64,000 bases of DNA, taken from Deinococcus yavapaiensis KR-236 (GTDB taxonomy: Bacteria > Deinococcota > Deinococci > Deinococcales > Deinococcaceae). This document shows, piece after piece, positions 51,573-60,447 of this stretch. The notes beneath the pieces are model-generated. The model had not been told where the DNA came from, did not search any database, and was given only the letters and a program-made list of their open reading frames with translations. The stretch is from positions 434,001 through 498,000 of the forward strand of contig NZ_QJSX01000001.1 of NCBI RefSeq assembly GCF_003217515.1, read 5' to 3'. Position numbers and translations under genes: made by a program. How positions within the stretch are numbered: position 1 is the first letter of the stretch; every line of letters starts with the position of its first letter.

Positions 51573-52415
51573 ATGATTCGGCCCATGCAGTCCACGGACA
51601 CGCCCGACGTCCTCGCCCTGCTCGAATGGATGGACGCTCAACCCGAGCGTGAAGTGCTGGCGCCCGAAGCGAGAACGCCGCACGACCTGAGGTTGGAGAG
51701 CGAGGACAAAGTTTGCTTCGTGGACGTTGACGAGTTCGACGGCGTACGGACGTACTGCGCCCTGAGCGGCTTCGAGGCGGACCACCTGCTCGAAGGGCCG
51801 CTCGGCACCGGCCCGCTGGCGCCCGCCCTCAAGCGAGTGTTGAGCGCCGCGAAGGGCAGCGTGTACGCTTTTTGCGCTCGCGACAACATCGTCGTGCGCG
51901 ACGCGCTGGAGGACGCGCGCTTTCATCCGATGCACACCACCGACTTCTACGAACTGAGACGCGACCAGGCAGGACCCTCGCCCGCTGCGCCCGGCGACTT
52001 GAGGATCGCGCCACGCGTGGACTTCGAAACGTACCGCGCGCTCTACCGATTCAGCGAAGACAAGTGGAGTTCGCGGCTGGAGTGGACGTACACGAACTTC
52101 GAGGCGCACGCGCGGCGCGACGACGTCCGCATGCTCGTCTTGATGCGCGGGCGAAGCGCCGTCGGCTTCGCGGAACTGGAGATCGGCGAGACGGCCAACC
52201 TCACGTACCTCGCCGTTCATCCCGCCGAACGCGGACACGGCTACGGCCGCGTGTTGCTGGACGCGGCGATTCGCGAGGCGTTCTCTCACGCGGAAGTGCG
52301 GGCCCTTCGGGCGCGCGCCCATGACCACGAGTCGGCGGCGAAGAAGTTGTACACGCGCCGTGGCCTCTCGTGGCGCCGCAGCGTCGTCACGTACCTTCGT
52401 GACGAGACCGCCTGA
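51573..52415 (+). CDS. GNAT-family acetyltransferase
   Basis: 280 aa from ATG 51573, with AGGAGG five nt upstream. Two GNAT-like halves: a diverged N-terminal one (about 1-135) and a canonical C-terminal one (about 145-280) with FAELEIGETANLTYLAVHPA, the acetyl-CoA loop RGHGYGRVLLDAAI and the AAKKLYTRRGLSW segment. Substrate unknown. It is divergent from the DUF4258-like gene. Confidence 0.85.
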   Translation: MIRPMQSTDTPDVLALLEWMDAQPEREVLAPEARTPHDLRLESEDKVCFVDVDEFDGVRTYCALSGFEADHLLEGPLGTGPLAPALKRVLSAAKGSVYAFCARDNIVVRDALEDARFHPMHTTDFYELRRDQAGPSPAAPGDLRIAPRVDFETYRALYRFSEDKWSSRLEWTYTNFEAHARRDDVRMLVLMRGRSAVGFAELEIGETANLTYLAVHPAERGHGYGRVLLDAAIREAFSHAEVRALRARAHDHESAAKKLYTRRGLSWRRSVVTYLRDETA

Positions 52416-52417
52416 CC

Positions 52418-53779
52418 TTACCGAAGTCGTGCGGCCGGATCGACGATCGCCCGCACGTCTCCTTCGACGCGGCCCGTCAAGACGACGCCGCTCGGGGTGA
52501 CGCGCAAGCTTCTCACGTCGACTTCGCGCACCTGCCCTGTCAATGTGACGTTCGGAACGGGCGAAAAGGGCAACTTGGAGCGCACGGTCGCCAAGAGGCG
52601 CGCGGCGTCCTTCGTGGTGTCGTAGAGAGCGTTTCGAATCAGGAAGTCCTGCACGCGGCGATCCGCGAGCCATCCGAGAACGCGGGCGGTGAGGCCCGTG
52701 GGCCTGGTGCGCACGGTGACGTTCGTGAAGCTCAGCGCGCCCGTCTTCGCGTCCAGCACGGGCCGACCGGTGACGTCGAGCGTGGCGTTCACTCGAAGGC
52801 CGAGGGCGCGCACGGTGACGTCCGTGGCGGCGTTGAGCAAGTCTCCTCTTGGCGTGACCGTCACCTTGTGAACTCGAACGGTCGGCTTGAGAGGCACGGC
52901 GAGCGGGTACCCCTGCCGAGCGGCGAACGCGGTCATGGCGTTCGATAGAACCGCGTACGGCACTTGAATCGGCACTTCGAGTTGCACGCCCGTCCGGTCG
53001 ACTTCGCGAATGACGAGGTCGGGCAGCAAGGGCACGGCGACCGCGCCGGGCGCGTTGCCACCGATCCACGCGCTGGCGTCGAAGTCCGCTTGAACGTTCA
53101 TGGTGAGCGCGTCGTTCGTCGTCTTGATGGGCGTCGCGGCGAGTTTCTCCACCGTGACCTTCGCGAAGGCGGGCTCCGGGGCCGGAAGCTTCCAAGGTTG
53201 ATGCAGCGCTTGCCACGCGGTACTCGCCCGCGTTCGCAAGTCGGCAGCGCGGGCGATTTCCGTCTCCAAGCGGCGCGCGAGAACATCGAGTTGGGTTCGT
53301 ACGACGCCTTCGACGAGCGTCGTGACGGGCACGCGAACGCCGGGCGCGAGCTCGAAGCTCAGCGGGTCCGTCCAAGCGAGGTCCGTGGCGGCCCGAACGG
53401 TGACCGTGTAGTCGGAGTGAAGCTCGGGCGTGAGGCGTACGGAGACGCTGGCCTCGCCACCGAACTTGCGGGTGACGCCGTACGTCGCCTCCAAGTTCAC
53501 GCGCACGGGCAACGTCATCACGAGACTGCCCTCCTGGCCGCTCACCCGCACATGCGACGTGCGCGTGACTTGCCCCGAGAAGCGCACGGTGCCGAGCACT
53601 CCGCCCGCGACGGCTTGCGACACGTCCATCGGCGCCAGAACCACGGGCACGTTCTCGTTCACGACCGTCTGCAAGCGGGCGTACGAGACGCTAACCGGCA
53701 CGCTGAGGTGCGACGTCGCGGCCAACGAGGAAGAAGCGAGCGCGAACATCGAGGCGACGGCGAGAAGAGGGCGTCTCAT
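52418..53779 (-). CDS. DUF4403 exported protein
   Basis: 453 aa with a signal peptide (ASMFALASSSLAA). The rest is beta-rich and repetitive. It matches the DUF4403 pattern: SHLSVPVSVSYARLQTVVNE, then VTVRAATDLAWTDPLSFEL, and LTGRVEGDVRAIVDP at the end. DUF4403 proteins are envelope proteins with a likely lipid-binding (TULIP/BPI-like) fold; function unknown. It converges on the acetyltransferase gene with a 2-nt gap. Confidence 0.78.
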   Translation of the reverse strand: MRRPLLAVASMFALASSSLAATSHLSVPVSVSYARLQTVVNENVPVVLAPMDVSQAVAGGVLGTVRFSGQVTRTSHVRVSGQEGSLVMTLPVRVNLEATYGVTRKFGGEASVSVRLTPELHSDYTVTVRAATDLAWTDPLSFELAPGVRVPVTTLVEGVVRTQLDVLARRLETEIARAADLRTRASTAWQALHQPWKLPAPEPAFAKVTVEKLAATPIKTTNDALTMNVQADFDASAWIGGNAPGAVAVPLLPDLVIREVDRTGVQLEVPIQVPYAVLSNAMTAFAARQGYPLAVPLKPTVRVHKVTVTPRGDLLNAATDVTVRALGLRVNATLDVTGRPVLDAKTGALSFTNVTVRTRPTGLTARVLGWLADRRVQDFLIRNALYDTTKDAARLLATVRSKLPFSPVPNVTLTGQVREVDVRSLRVTPSGVVLTGRVEGDVRAIVDPAARLR

Positions 53780-53874
53780 GGACCTTCTTCGTAGCGTACG
53801 CGAGCTGATCTCATGTGAGACGCGCCCTCCTTCCCTCTGTCAGAGAGGCGCGGAGGGCGCGGAAAGGCGACTTG

Positions 53875-55173
<1,299 letters not shown>

Positions 55174-55193
55174 GCTGCGTCTCCTTGGCCTGT

Positions 55194-56798
55194 TCAATCG
55201 GCCGCGCTGGGTTGCTGAGCCGGCTTGTCGTGAAGTCGGTTGAGGCGCTCGTAGGCGGCGAGCGTCAGGAATTCCGGGAAGGTCGGAGCGGACACGAGGT
55301 CGCGCAGGACTTCGCTCGCCTCGTCGACGAGGTCGGGCGTGAGCGTCTCGTGTTCGCGCAGCTTTCCGGCTTCCTCGTCGATGAGGTCGAGGACGTACGT
55401 CAAGCTGATCTTGCGGCCGTCGTCCGTGCTGGCGTGGTGTCGAATCCACTGCCACAGTTGCGCGCGTGAAATCTCGGCGGTCGCTGCGTCCTCCATGAGG
55501 CGGTCGATCGGCACGGCTCCCCGACCGCCGAGCCACGCGGCGAGGTAGTGCAGGGCGACGCGCACGTTCGACCGCACGCCCTTGGCGGTGACGTAGCCGT
55601 CGGGGACGCGCAGCAACTCGTCACGCTCGGGCTTGAGGTGGTTGCGGCGGTGGAGTTGGTTCGGGGTGGGCATGAGACGGTCGAAGACGTCGCGGGCCAC
55701 GGGCACGAGGGCGGGATGCGCGACCCACGTGCCGTCGTGGCCGTCGTTCGCTTCGCGTTCCTTGTCGTCCCGAACTCGCCTCAACGCGAGTTCGTTCGCC
55801 TCCTCGTCGTTCTTCACGGGAATAAAGGCGCTCATGCCGCCCATCGCGTGCGCGCCCCGCCGATGGCAGGTGTCGATCACGAGACGCGCGTAGGCGCGCA
55901 TCATCGTGTCGGTCATCGTGACGAGGCCCCGGTCGGGCAGGCAGTACGAGCCGTGCGCGCGGAACTTCTTGGCCACGCTGAAGATGTAGTCCCAGCGACC
56001 GCAGTTCAAACCCGCCGAGTGCTCGCGCAACTCGAAGAGGATCTCGTCGGTCTCGAAGGTCGCCAGGACCGACTCGATCAGGACCGTCGCCTTGATCGTG
56101 CCGCGCGGAAGACCCAAGCGACGCTGCGCGTACAAGAAGACGTCGTTCCACCAGCGGGCCTCGCGGTGGCTTTCGAGCTTGGGAAGGTAGAAGTACGGGC
56201 CGTGGCCGCGCGAAACGAGCTCGTGCGCGTTGTGCCAGAAGAACAAGCCGAAATCGAACAAGCTCGCCGACATCGGGCGGCCGCCGTACAAGGCGTGGGC
56301 TTCCTCCAAGTGCAGGCCGCGCGGACGGACGAAGAGGGTGGCGACGCGCGCGCCGAGCTCGTACGTCTTGCCGTTCGCCTCGAAGGTGATGATGCGTCGG
56401 ACGGCGTCCATCAAGTTTTCCTGCCCCGCCACGAGGTTCGTCCACGTGGGGCTGGTGGCGTCCTCGAAATCCGCCATGAAGACGTTCGCGCCGCTCGACA
56501 GTCCGTTGATGATCATCTTGCGGTCAACAGGCCCCGTGATTTCCACACGGCGATCGAGCAGTTCCGCCGGAACGGGAGAGATCGTCCATTCACCTTCGCG
56601 GACGTCACGCGTGTCGGGCAGGAAGTTCGGTCGTTCGCCCGCGTCGAGTCGAGCTTGCCGCTCCTCGCGCGCCTCCAGCAGCCCGCGGCGCCGACTGCCG
56701 AACACCGACTCGAGCTCCTCCAGGAACTTCAAAGCTGCGTCCGTGAGCACCCGCCGTGAACCGTCGATCGCCCGGTTCGTTACCGTCAACCTCGTCAT
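55194..56798 (-). CDS. aceB: Malate synthase A
   Basis: Condenses glyoxylate with acetyl-CoA to malate. 534 aa, the AceB (isoform A) size; ATG 56798 follows AGGAGGTG. Key regions: FMADFEDATSPTW, the catalytic RGLHLEEAH, PYFYLPKLESHREARWW, GTIKATVLIESV and GMSAFIPVKND. First gene of the aceB-aceA operon. The 148-nt upstream region carries a perfect 12-bp inverted repeat. Confidence 0.97.
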   Translation of the reverse strand: MTRLTVTNRAIDGSRRVLTDAALKFLEELESVFGSRRRGLLEAREERQARLDAGERPNFLPDTRDVREGEWTISPVPAELLDRRVEITGPVDRKMIINGLSSGANVFMADFEDATSPTWTNLVAGQENLMDAVRRIITFEANGKTYELGARVATLFVRPRGLHLEEAHALYGGRPMSASLFDFGLFFWHNAHELVSRGHGPYFYLPKLESHREARWWNDVFLYAQRRLGLPRGTIKATVLIESVLATFETDEILFELREHSAGLNCGRWDYIFSVAKKFRAHGSYCLPDRGLVTMTDTMMRAYARLVIDTCHRRGAHAMGGMSAFIPVKNDEEANELALRRVRDDKEREANDGHDGTWVAHPALVPVARDVFDRLMPTPNQLHRRNHLKPERDELLRVPDGYVTAKGVRSNVRVALHYLAAWLGGRGAVPIDRLMEDAATAEISRAQLWQWIRHHASTDDGRKISLTYVLDLIDEEAGKLREHETLTPDLVDEASEVLRDLVSAPTFPEFLTLAAYERLNRLHDKPAQQPSAAD

Positions 56799-56886
56799 GT
56801 CACACCTCCTGTGCTCGGTATGGTGCCACGTCGCTCGCGAGCAACGACCTGGTGTGAAGGGGCGTCGCCGCGACCGTCGCATGAGG

Positions 56887-56935
56887 CAGGTACACCGGCA
56901 GGTGGTGTACTTTGGCGCGCCTCGTACACCACCTG
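56887..56935. promoter_or_regulatory. Operator-like inverted repeats upstream of aceBA
   Basis: CAGGTGGTGTAC (56899-56910) and GTACACCACCTG (56924-56935) are a perfect 12-nt inverted repeat with a 13-nt spacer that itself contains GGCGCGCC. A related CAGGTACACC lies at 56887-56896. The repeats sit 100-137 nt upstream of the aceB start and 12 nt past the stop of the ATPase gene. Without a T-run on the minus strand an operator fits better than a terminator. Confidence 0.55.
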
Positions 56936-56946
56936 GCGCCGAAAGT

Positions 56947-59826
56947 TCAGGGTTCGCGGGCCGAGAGGCGCCGCAGGGCGTCGGAGGCACGGAAGTCACG
57001 CAAGTGGCACGGCACGCCGAGTTCCTGCAAGGTGCGCTCGGCGATGTTTTCGCCGAGGTCTTCGAGCGAGCGCCCCGCTTCTCGCAGGACGCCGTCTCGA
57101 AACGGGGCGAGCAGGACATCGTTGAGCGCGTCGAGGAGCCAGCGCAGCGTCTCGGCGGGCGCCGCTCCATCGGCGAGTAGCGCCCGCGACTCCAAGGCGA
57201 GCAGCGTCGCCCACACCGCCGGGTCGGGCGGGCCGTCGGCGGCGACGCGCCGCAGCAGGGCATGAGCGCGGTTCACGTCGCTCAGCGCTCCTTGCACCTG
57301 CCCGGCTCGCAAGCGCACCTCGGCGCGGGCGGCGCGCGCCTGCACCTCCGCGTACGGGTGATCGGCGAGGACGAGGGCCTCGTCGACGCTCTCGGCGGCG
57401 AGATACACGTCGGGCTCGGCGAGGGCGCGGCTGAGGTGCGCGTCGAAGCGCAAGATGCGCTCGCGGTCCGCCGAGGCGGCCGGAGTGGACAGGACCTCGT
57501 CGAAGAGGCGTCGCGCGATCTTCAAATCGGCGTTGTCGGCCGTCGCGCCCGGCAGAGGTGGCAGGTACGGCAAGCGCAGTCCTCGCGTGAGGTACGCGAG
57601 AGCGACGCGGTAGCGCGTGCGGCGCGTGCGGTACGCGGCTTCCGCCAAGCGGTCCGTCGGTCGGTCGAGCCACGCGAGAGCCTCGCTGGCGACGCGCAAG
57701 CCCTCGTCGGGCTGCCCGAGGGCGAGGTGCACGGGCACGCTCTCGCTGAGGACACGCGCCGTCAAAACCGCGTCCGCGTCTCGCAGCAAGGCGAGCGAGG
57801 CGTGAAGGCGTTCGTGCGCTTGCGTCACGCGTCCGAGTCGTCTCAGGGCGGTCGCGAGGCGAGCGCCGACGCGGGCGCACTCCTCGGGAGGGGCGTCCTC
57901 GCGCATCAGGACGTCGAGCGCTTCGGTGAGGGCGCGTTCGGCCGCGACGGCTTGGCCGAGCCGCAATCGAAGGTCTCCCTCCTGATAGCGGGCGCGGGCG
58001 CGCAACAAGGGATCGGACGCCGTGACGACCGTGAGGTCACGAAGGGCGTCGTCCCATCGCCCCCCGTCCTTCGCCACGAGCCCGCGCCAAAGGTGCGCGC
58101 GACCGAGTTGCGCGCCGGACGCGGCCGACAAGGCGTCCTCGCAAGCCGCCGCCGCGCCGCTCGCGTCTCCGCGCCAACGAGCGAGAGCGGCGCGCACGAG
58201 GGCGGCGTCCGCTTGAAGCTCGCCCGACGTCACGTCGCTCGAGAGCACCGTTCGCACGTCCGCCGTGCCGAGTTGCGCGGCGGCGGCATCGAACGCTCCT
58301 CGGTCGACGGCGCTCTCGGCGAGTTTCAGGCGGGCCCAAGCGCGCGTCTCGACGTCTTGCGATTCCAGGAGAACGCGGAGCGCCTCGTGCGCGTCGGGAT
58401 GATCGTAGCGGCCCAAGGCGACGTACCCGCCCACGACGGCTCGCGCGAGGCGCTCTACATCGGCACTCTCGGCCGCTCCCCGAACGCTCGTCCACACGCC
58501 CGCCACGAGGTCCGCGCGCCCTTCGTGCTCGCTCATGAAGGCGGCGACGTCACTCCAAGCCTGCGCTCCTATGAGGTGACGCAGCCGCTGCCCGCTCGCC
58601 GAGGCGTGCCCCTCGCGCTCCAGACGAGCGTACACGCAGGCCGCGCGAGCGTGGGCCGCGCGTACCTCTGCCGCGTCCAGGAAGTCGGCGACGGCGGGCA
58701 GGAGTTCGCGTGAGACGGGACGCGGCTCGTCGACGCTTACTTCCTGCAGCAAGGCCCTGGCGTGCGGCGGCAGACGGCCGATCGGCGCGTCGAGCGCGCC
58801 TTCGAGGACGTCACGCCGAACGCTCGTCTCCCCTTCCCCCAACGTCGCCGCCAGGGCCGTCAGCAAGGCCCGCACGTCGGAGTCGGCGAGGATACGCCTC
58901 ACGGCGACGTCGTCCGTGGAGCCTTGCAGACCGTGAACGGCGGCGAGCAGCGCGAGGCGATCGAGGTTGCGTCCCGCCGCCCGAACGACATCGTCGGCTT
59001 CGCGGGGACCGAGCGCCGTTCGTTCGAGCAGAAAGCGGCGCGCCTCAGCCGCCTGCGGCGTCTTGAGGGCGACGACGTCGCACCTCACGTTCGTCGGGAC
59101 GTCCGCCGGGTCCTCCAAAGCCAACAGCAGCGAGACGTCATCTGCAACGTTCGCGAAAAGATGGCGCCCGACCCACGCTCCGAGCGAGGTCGCCGAGCCG
59201 TTCGAGTCGCGAGGAGGCGTTCCTTGCAAGACGCCCGAAGTGACGCGCAGAAGCACCACGCCGCGGAAATTCGCTCGGACTTCCCGAGCGGCGGCGGCTT
59301 GCAGTTCGGCTTGGACGCTGAACGGCAAGCCGGGATGCAGTCGCTGCAGCGACGTGCCGCCGAGGGCGAGCAGGGCGGGCGCGACCTCGGCGCTCAGGAG
59401 GAGGCGCGTGACGGTCGGTGCGCCGCGAACGCGCGCGAGGTCGCGTTGAATCGTTTCGAGCAGCAACGTCTTGCCCGTTCCCGGCTTGCCGGTCACGACC
59501 AGCCGAGCCGTGCGTCCGGCACGCAAAGCGGCCATGAATTGACGGTACGCGCGCCGCTTTTCCCGGCCCAGCAGTGAAAGCTCGCTCGGCGGATCGTGTT
59601 CGGACGGCGCGGACGGTTCGGGCAGGCCCTCTTCACGGTAAAGGACGCGGATCACGTCGAACAGGACTTTGCGGTCACGGTCGGATCCGACGCCTCGGTA
59701 GACGAGGTTTCGCACGGCGTGCGGATTGGCGCCGCGCTCGCTCATGGCGCGTTCGAGGAAGCGCAAGCTCGCGGTGCCGCGCGCTCTCAGTGGGTCGAGC
59801 AACTCCAGCCAGTTCGGGCGATGCAC
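56947..59826 (-). CDS. Large P-loop ATPase with TPR-like repeats (STAND-like)
   Basis: 959 aa from GTG 59826, with TATAAC five nt upstream. A short N-terminal segment (1-85) that may be helix-turn-helix-like (ERGANPHAVRNLVYRG) precedes an ATPase domain with Walker A VVTGKPGTGKT (113-120) and a Walker B-like VSLLLALEDP. From about 370 to the end the protein is a run of Ala/Leu/Arg-rich helix pairs resembling TPRs (ARAHLWRGLVAKDGGRWDDA; ARARYQEGDLRLRLGQAVAA). This layout fits STAND signal-transduction ATPases. No DNA-binding domain is certain. It is the gene upstream of aceBA, separated from it by the inverted repeats. Confidence 0.75.
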   Translation of the reverse strand: MHRPNWLELLDPLRARGTASLRFLERAMSERGANPHAVRNLVYRGVGSDRDRKVLFDVIRVLYREEGLPEPSAPSEHDPPSELSLLGREKRRAYRQFMAALRAGRTARLVVTGKPGTGKTLLLETIQRDLARVRGAPTVTRLLLSAEVAPALLALGGTSLQRLHPGLPFSVQAELQAAAAREVRANFRGVVLLRVTSGVLQGTPPRDSNGSATSLGAWVGRHLFANVADDVSLLLALEDPADVPTNVRCDVVALKTPQAAEARRFLLERTALGPREADDVVRAAGRNLDRLALLAAVHGLQGSTDDVAVRRILADSDVRALLTALAATLGEGETSVRRDVLEGALDAPIGRLPPHARALLQEVSVDEPRPVSRELLPAVADFLDAAEVRAAHARAACVYARLEREGHASASGQRLRHLIGAQAWSDVAAFMSEHEGRADLVAGVWTSVRGAAESADVERLARAVVGGYVALGRYDHPDAHEALRVLLESQDVETRAWARLKLAESAVDRGAFDAAAAQLGTADVRTVLSSDVTSGELQADAALVRAALARWRGDASGAAAACEDALSAASGAQLGRAHLWRGLVAKDGGRWDDALRDLTVVTASDPLLRARARYQEGDLRLRLGQAVAAERALTEALDVLMREDAPPEECARVGARLATALRRLGRVTQAHERLHASLALLRDADAVLTARVLSESVPVHLALGQPDEGLRVASEALAWLDRPTDRLAEAAYRTRRTRYRVALAYLTRGLRLPYLPPLPGATADNADLKIARRLFDEVLSTPAASADRERILRFDAHLSRALAEPDVYLAAESVDEALVLADHPYAEVQARAARAEVRLRAGQVQGALSDVNRAHALLRRVAADGPPDPAVWATLLALESRALLADGAAPAETLRWLLDALNDVLLAPFRDGVLREAGRSLEDLGENIAERTLQELGVPCHLRDFRASDALRRLSAREP

Positions 59827-59923
59827 GCCTCGTTATACCTTCTTCGTTCCTTCTTGACGTGTTCGAGCGGCGCTTTGTCGCAATCCTGACAACATATCCT
59901 TCAAAGTTCGAAATAATCTAGGC

Positions 59924-59950
59924 ATGAAGTTTCAGGAACGATCGGCATGA
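59924..59950 (+). CDS. Possible leader peptide of the marR gene (8 aa)
   Basis: ATG 59924 follows TAATCT (59914-59919) by 4 nt. The peptide is MKFQERSA and its TGA overlaps the marR ATG as ATGA; the marR Shine-Dalgarno AGGAA lies inside it. Confidence 0.25.
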   Translation: MKFQERSA

Positions 59951-60447
59951 CTCAGCAAGACTCTCCGCGCGCCGAGTTGCTGAGCTCGCTCTTGGAGTTG
60001 GAACTCGGCATCGTCTGGCTCGCTCACGAGCGCATGCGTGATCTGCTCGCGCCTCACAAGCTCGCCCCACCGCACCACATGATCCTCGAAGTGCTCGTCG
60101 GCAAGCACCCCACCCTGACCCGCACGAGCGACACGGCCCTCAGCATGAGCGACCTCGCGCTCGGCCTCGACATCGCGCCCGCCAGCCTCACGGCAATGGT
60201 CGACAAGCTGGAACAACTCGGCTTTGCCAAACGCCAGCCCGACACCTCGGATCGGCGCGTCATGCGGGTCATGGCGACGCCCGAGGGGCAGCACGCCGTC
60301 GATACCATCGCCGAGGGTTGGCGGCAGATGCACGCGAGCGCTTACGCACAGTTCGACGAGGAGGAACTCGCTCGGCACCTCGGCGCGTTGCGGCGCCTGT
60401 ACGCACACTACGCCGCCAACGGCCATACGCGTGATGGGACGCCGTGA
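59947..60447 (+). CDS. MarR-family transcriptional regulator
   Basis: 166-aa winged-helix regulator. The DNA-binding part is visible as LSMSDLALGLDIAPASLTAM (recognition helix), VDKLEQLGFAKR and the wing PDTSDRRVMRV. Flanking helices form the dimer. The stop overlaps the start of the RND pump gene (TGATG), so it very likely represses or tunes its own operon in response to a pump substrate. ATG 59947 has AGGAA upstream and overlaps a tiny ORF. Confidence 0.92.
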   Translation: MTQQDSPRAELLSSLLELELGIVWLAHERMRDLLAPHKLAPPHHMILEVLVGKHPTLTRTSDTALSMSDLALGLDIAPASLTAMVDKLEQLGFAKRQPDTSDRRVMRVMATPEGQHAVDTIAEGWRQMHASAYAQFDEEELARHLGALRRLYAHYAANGHTRDGTP

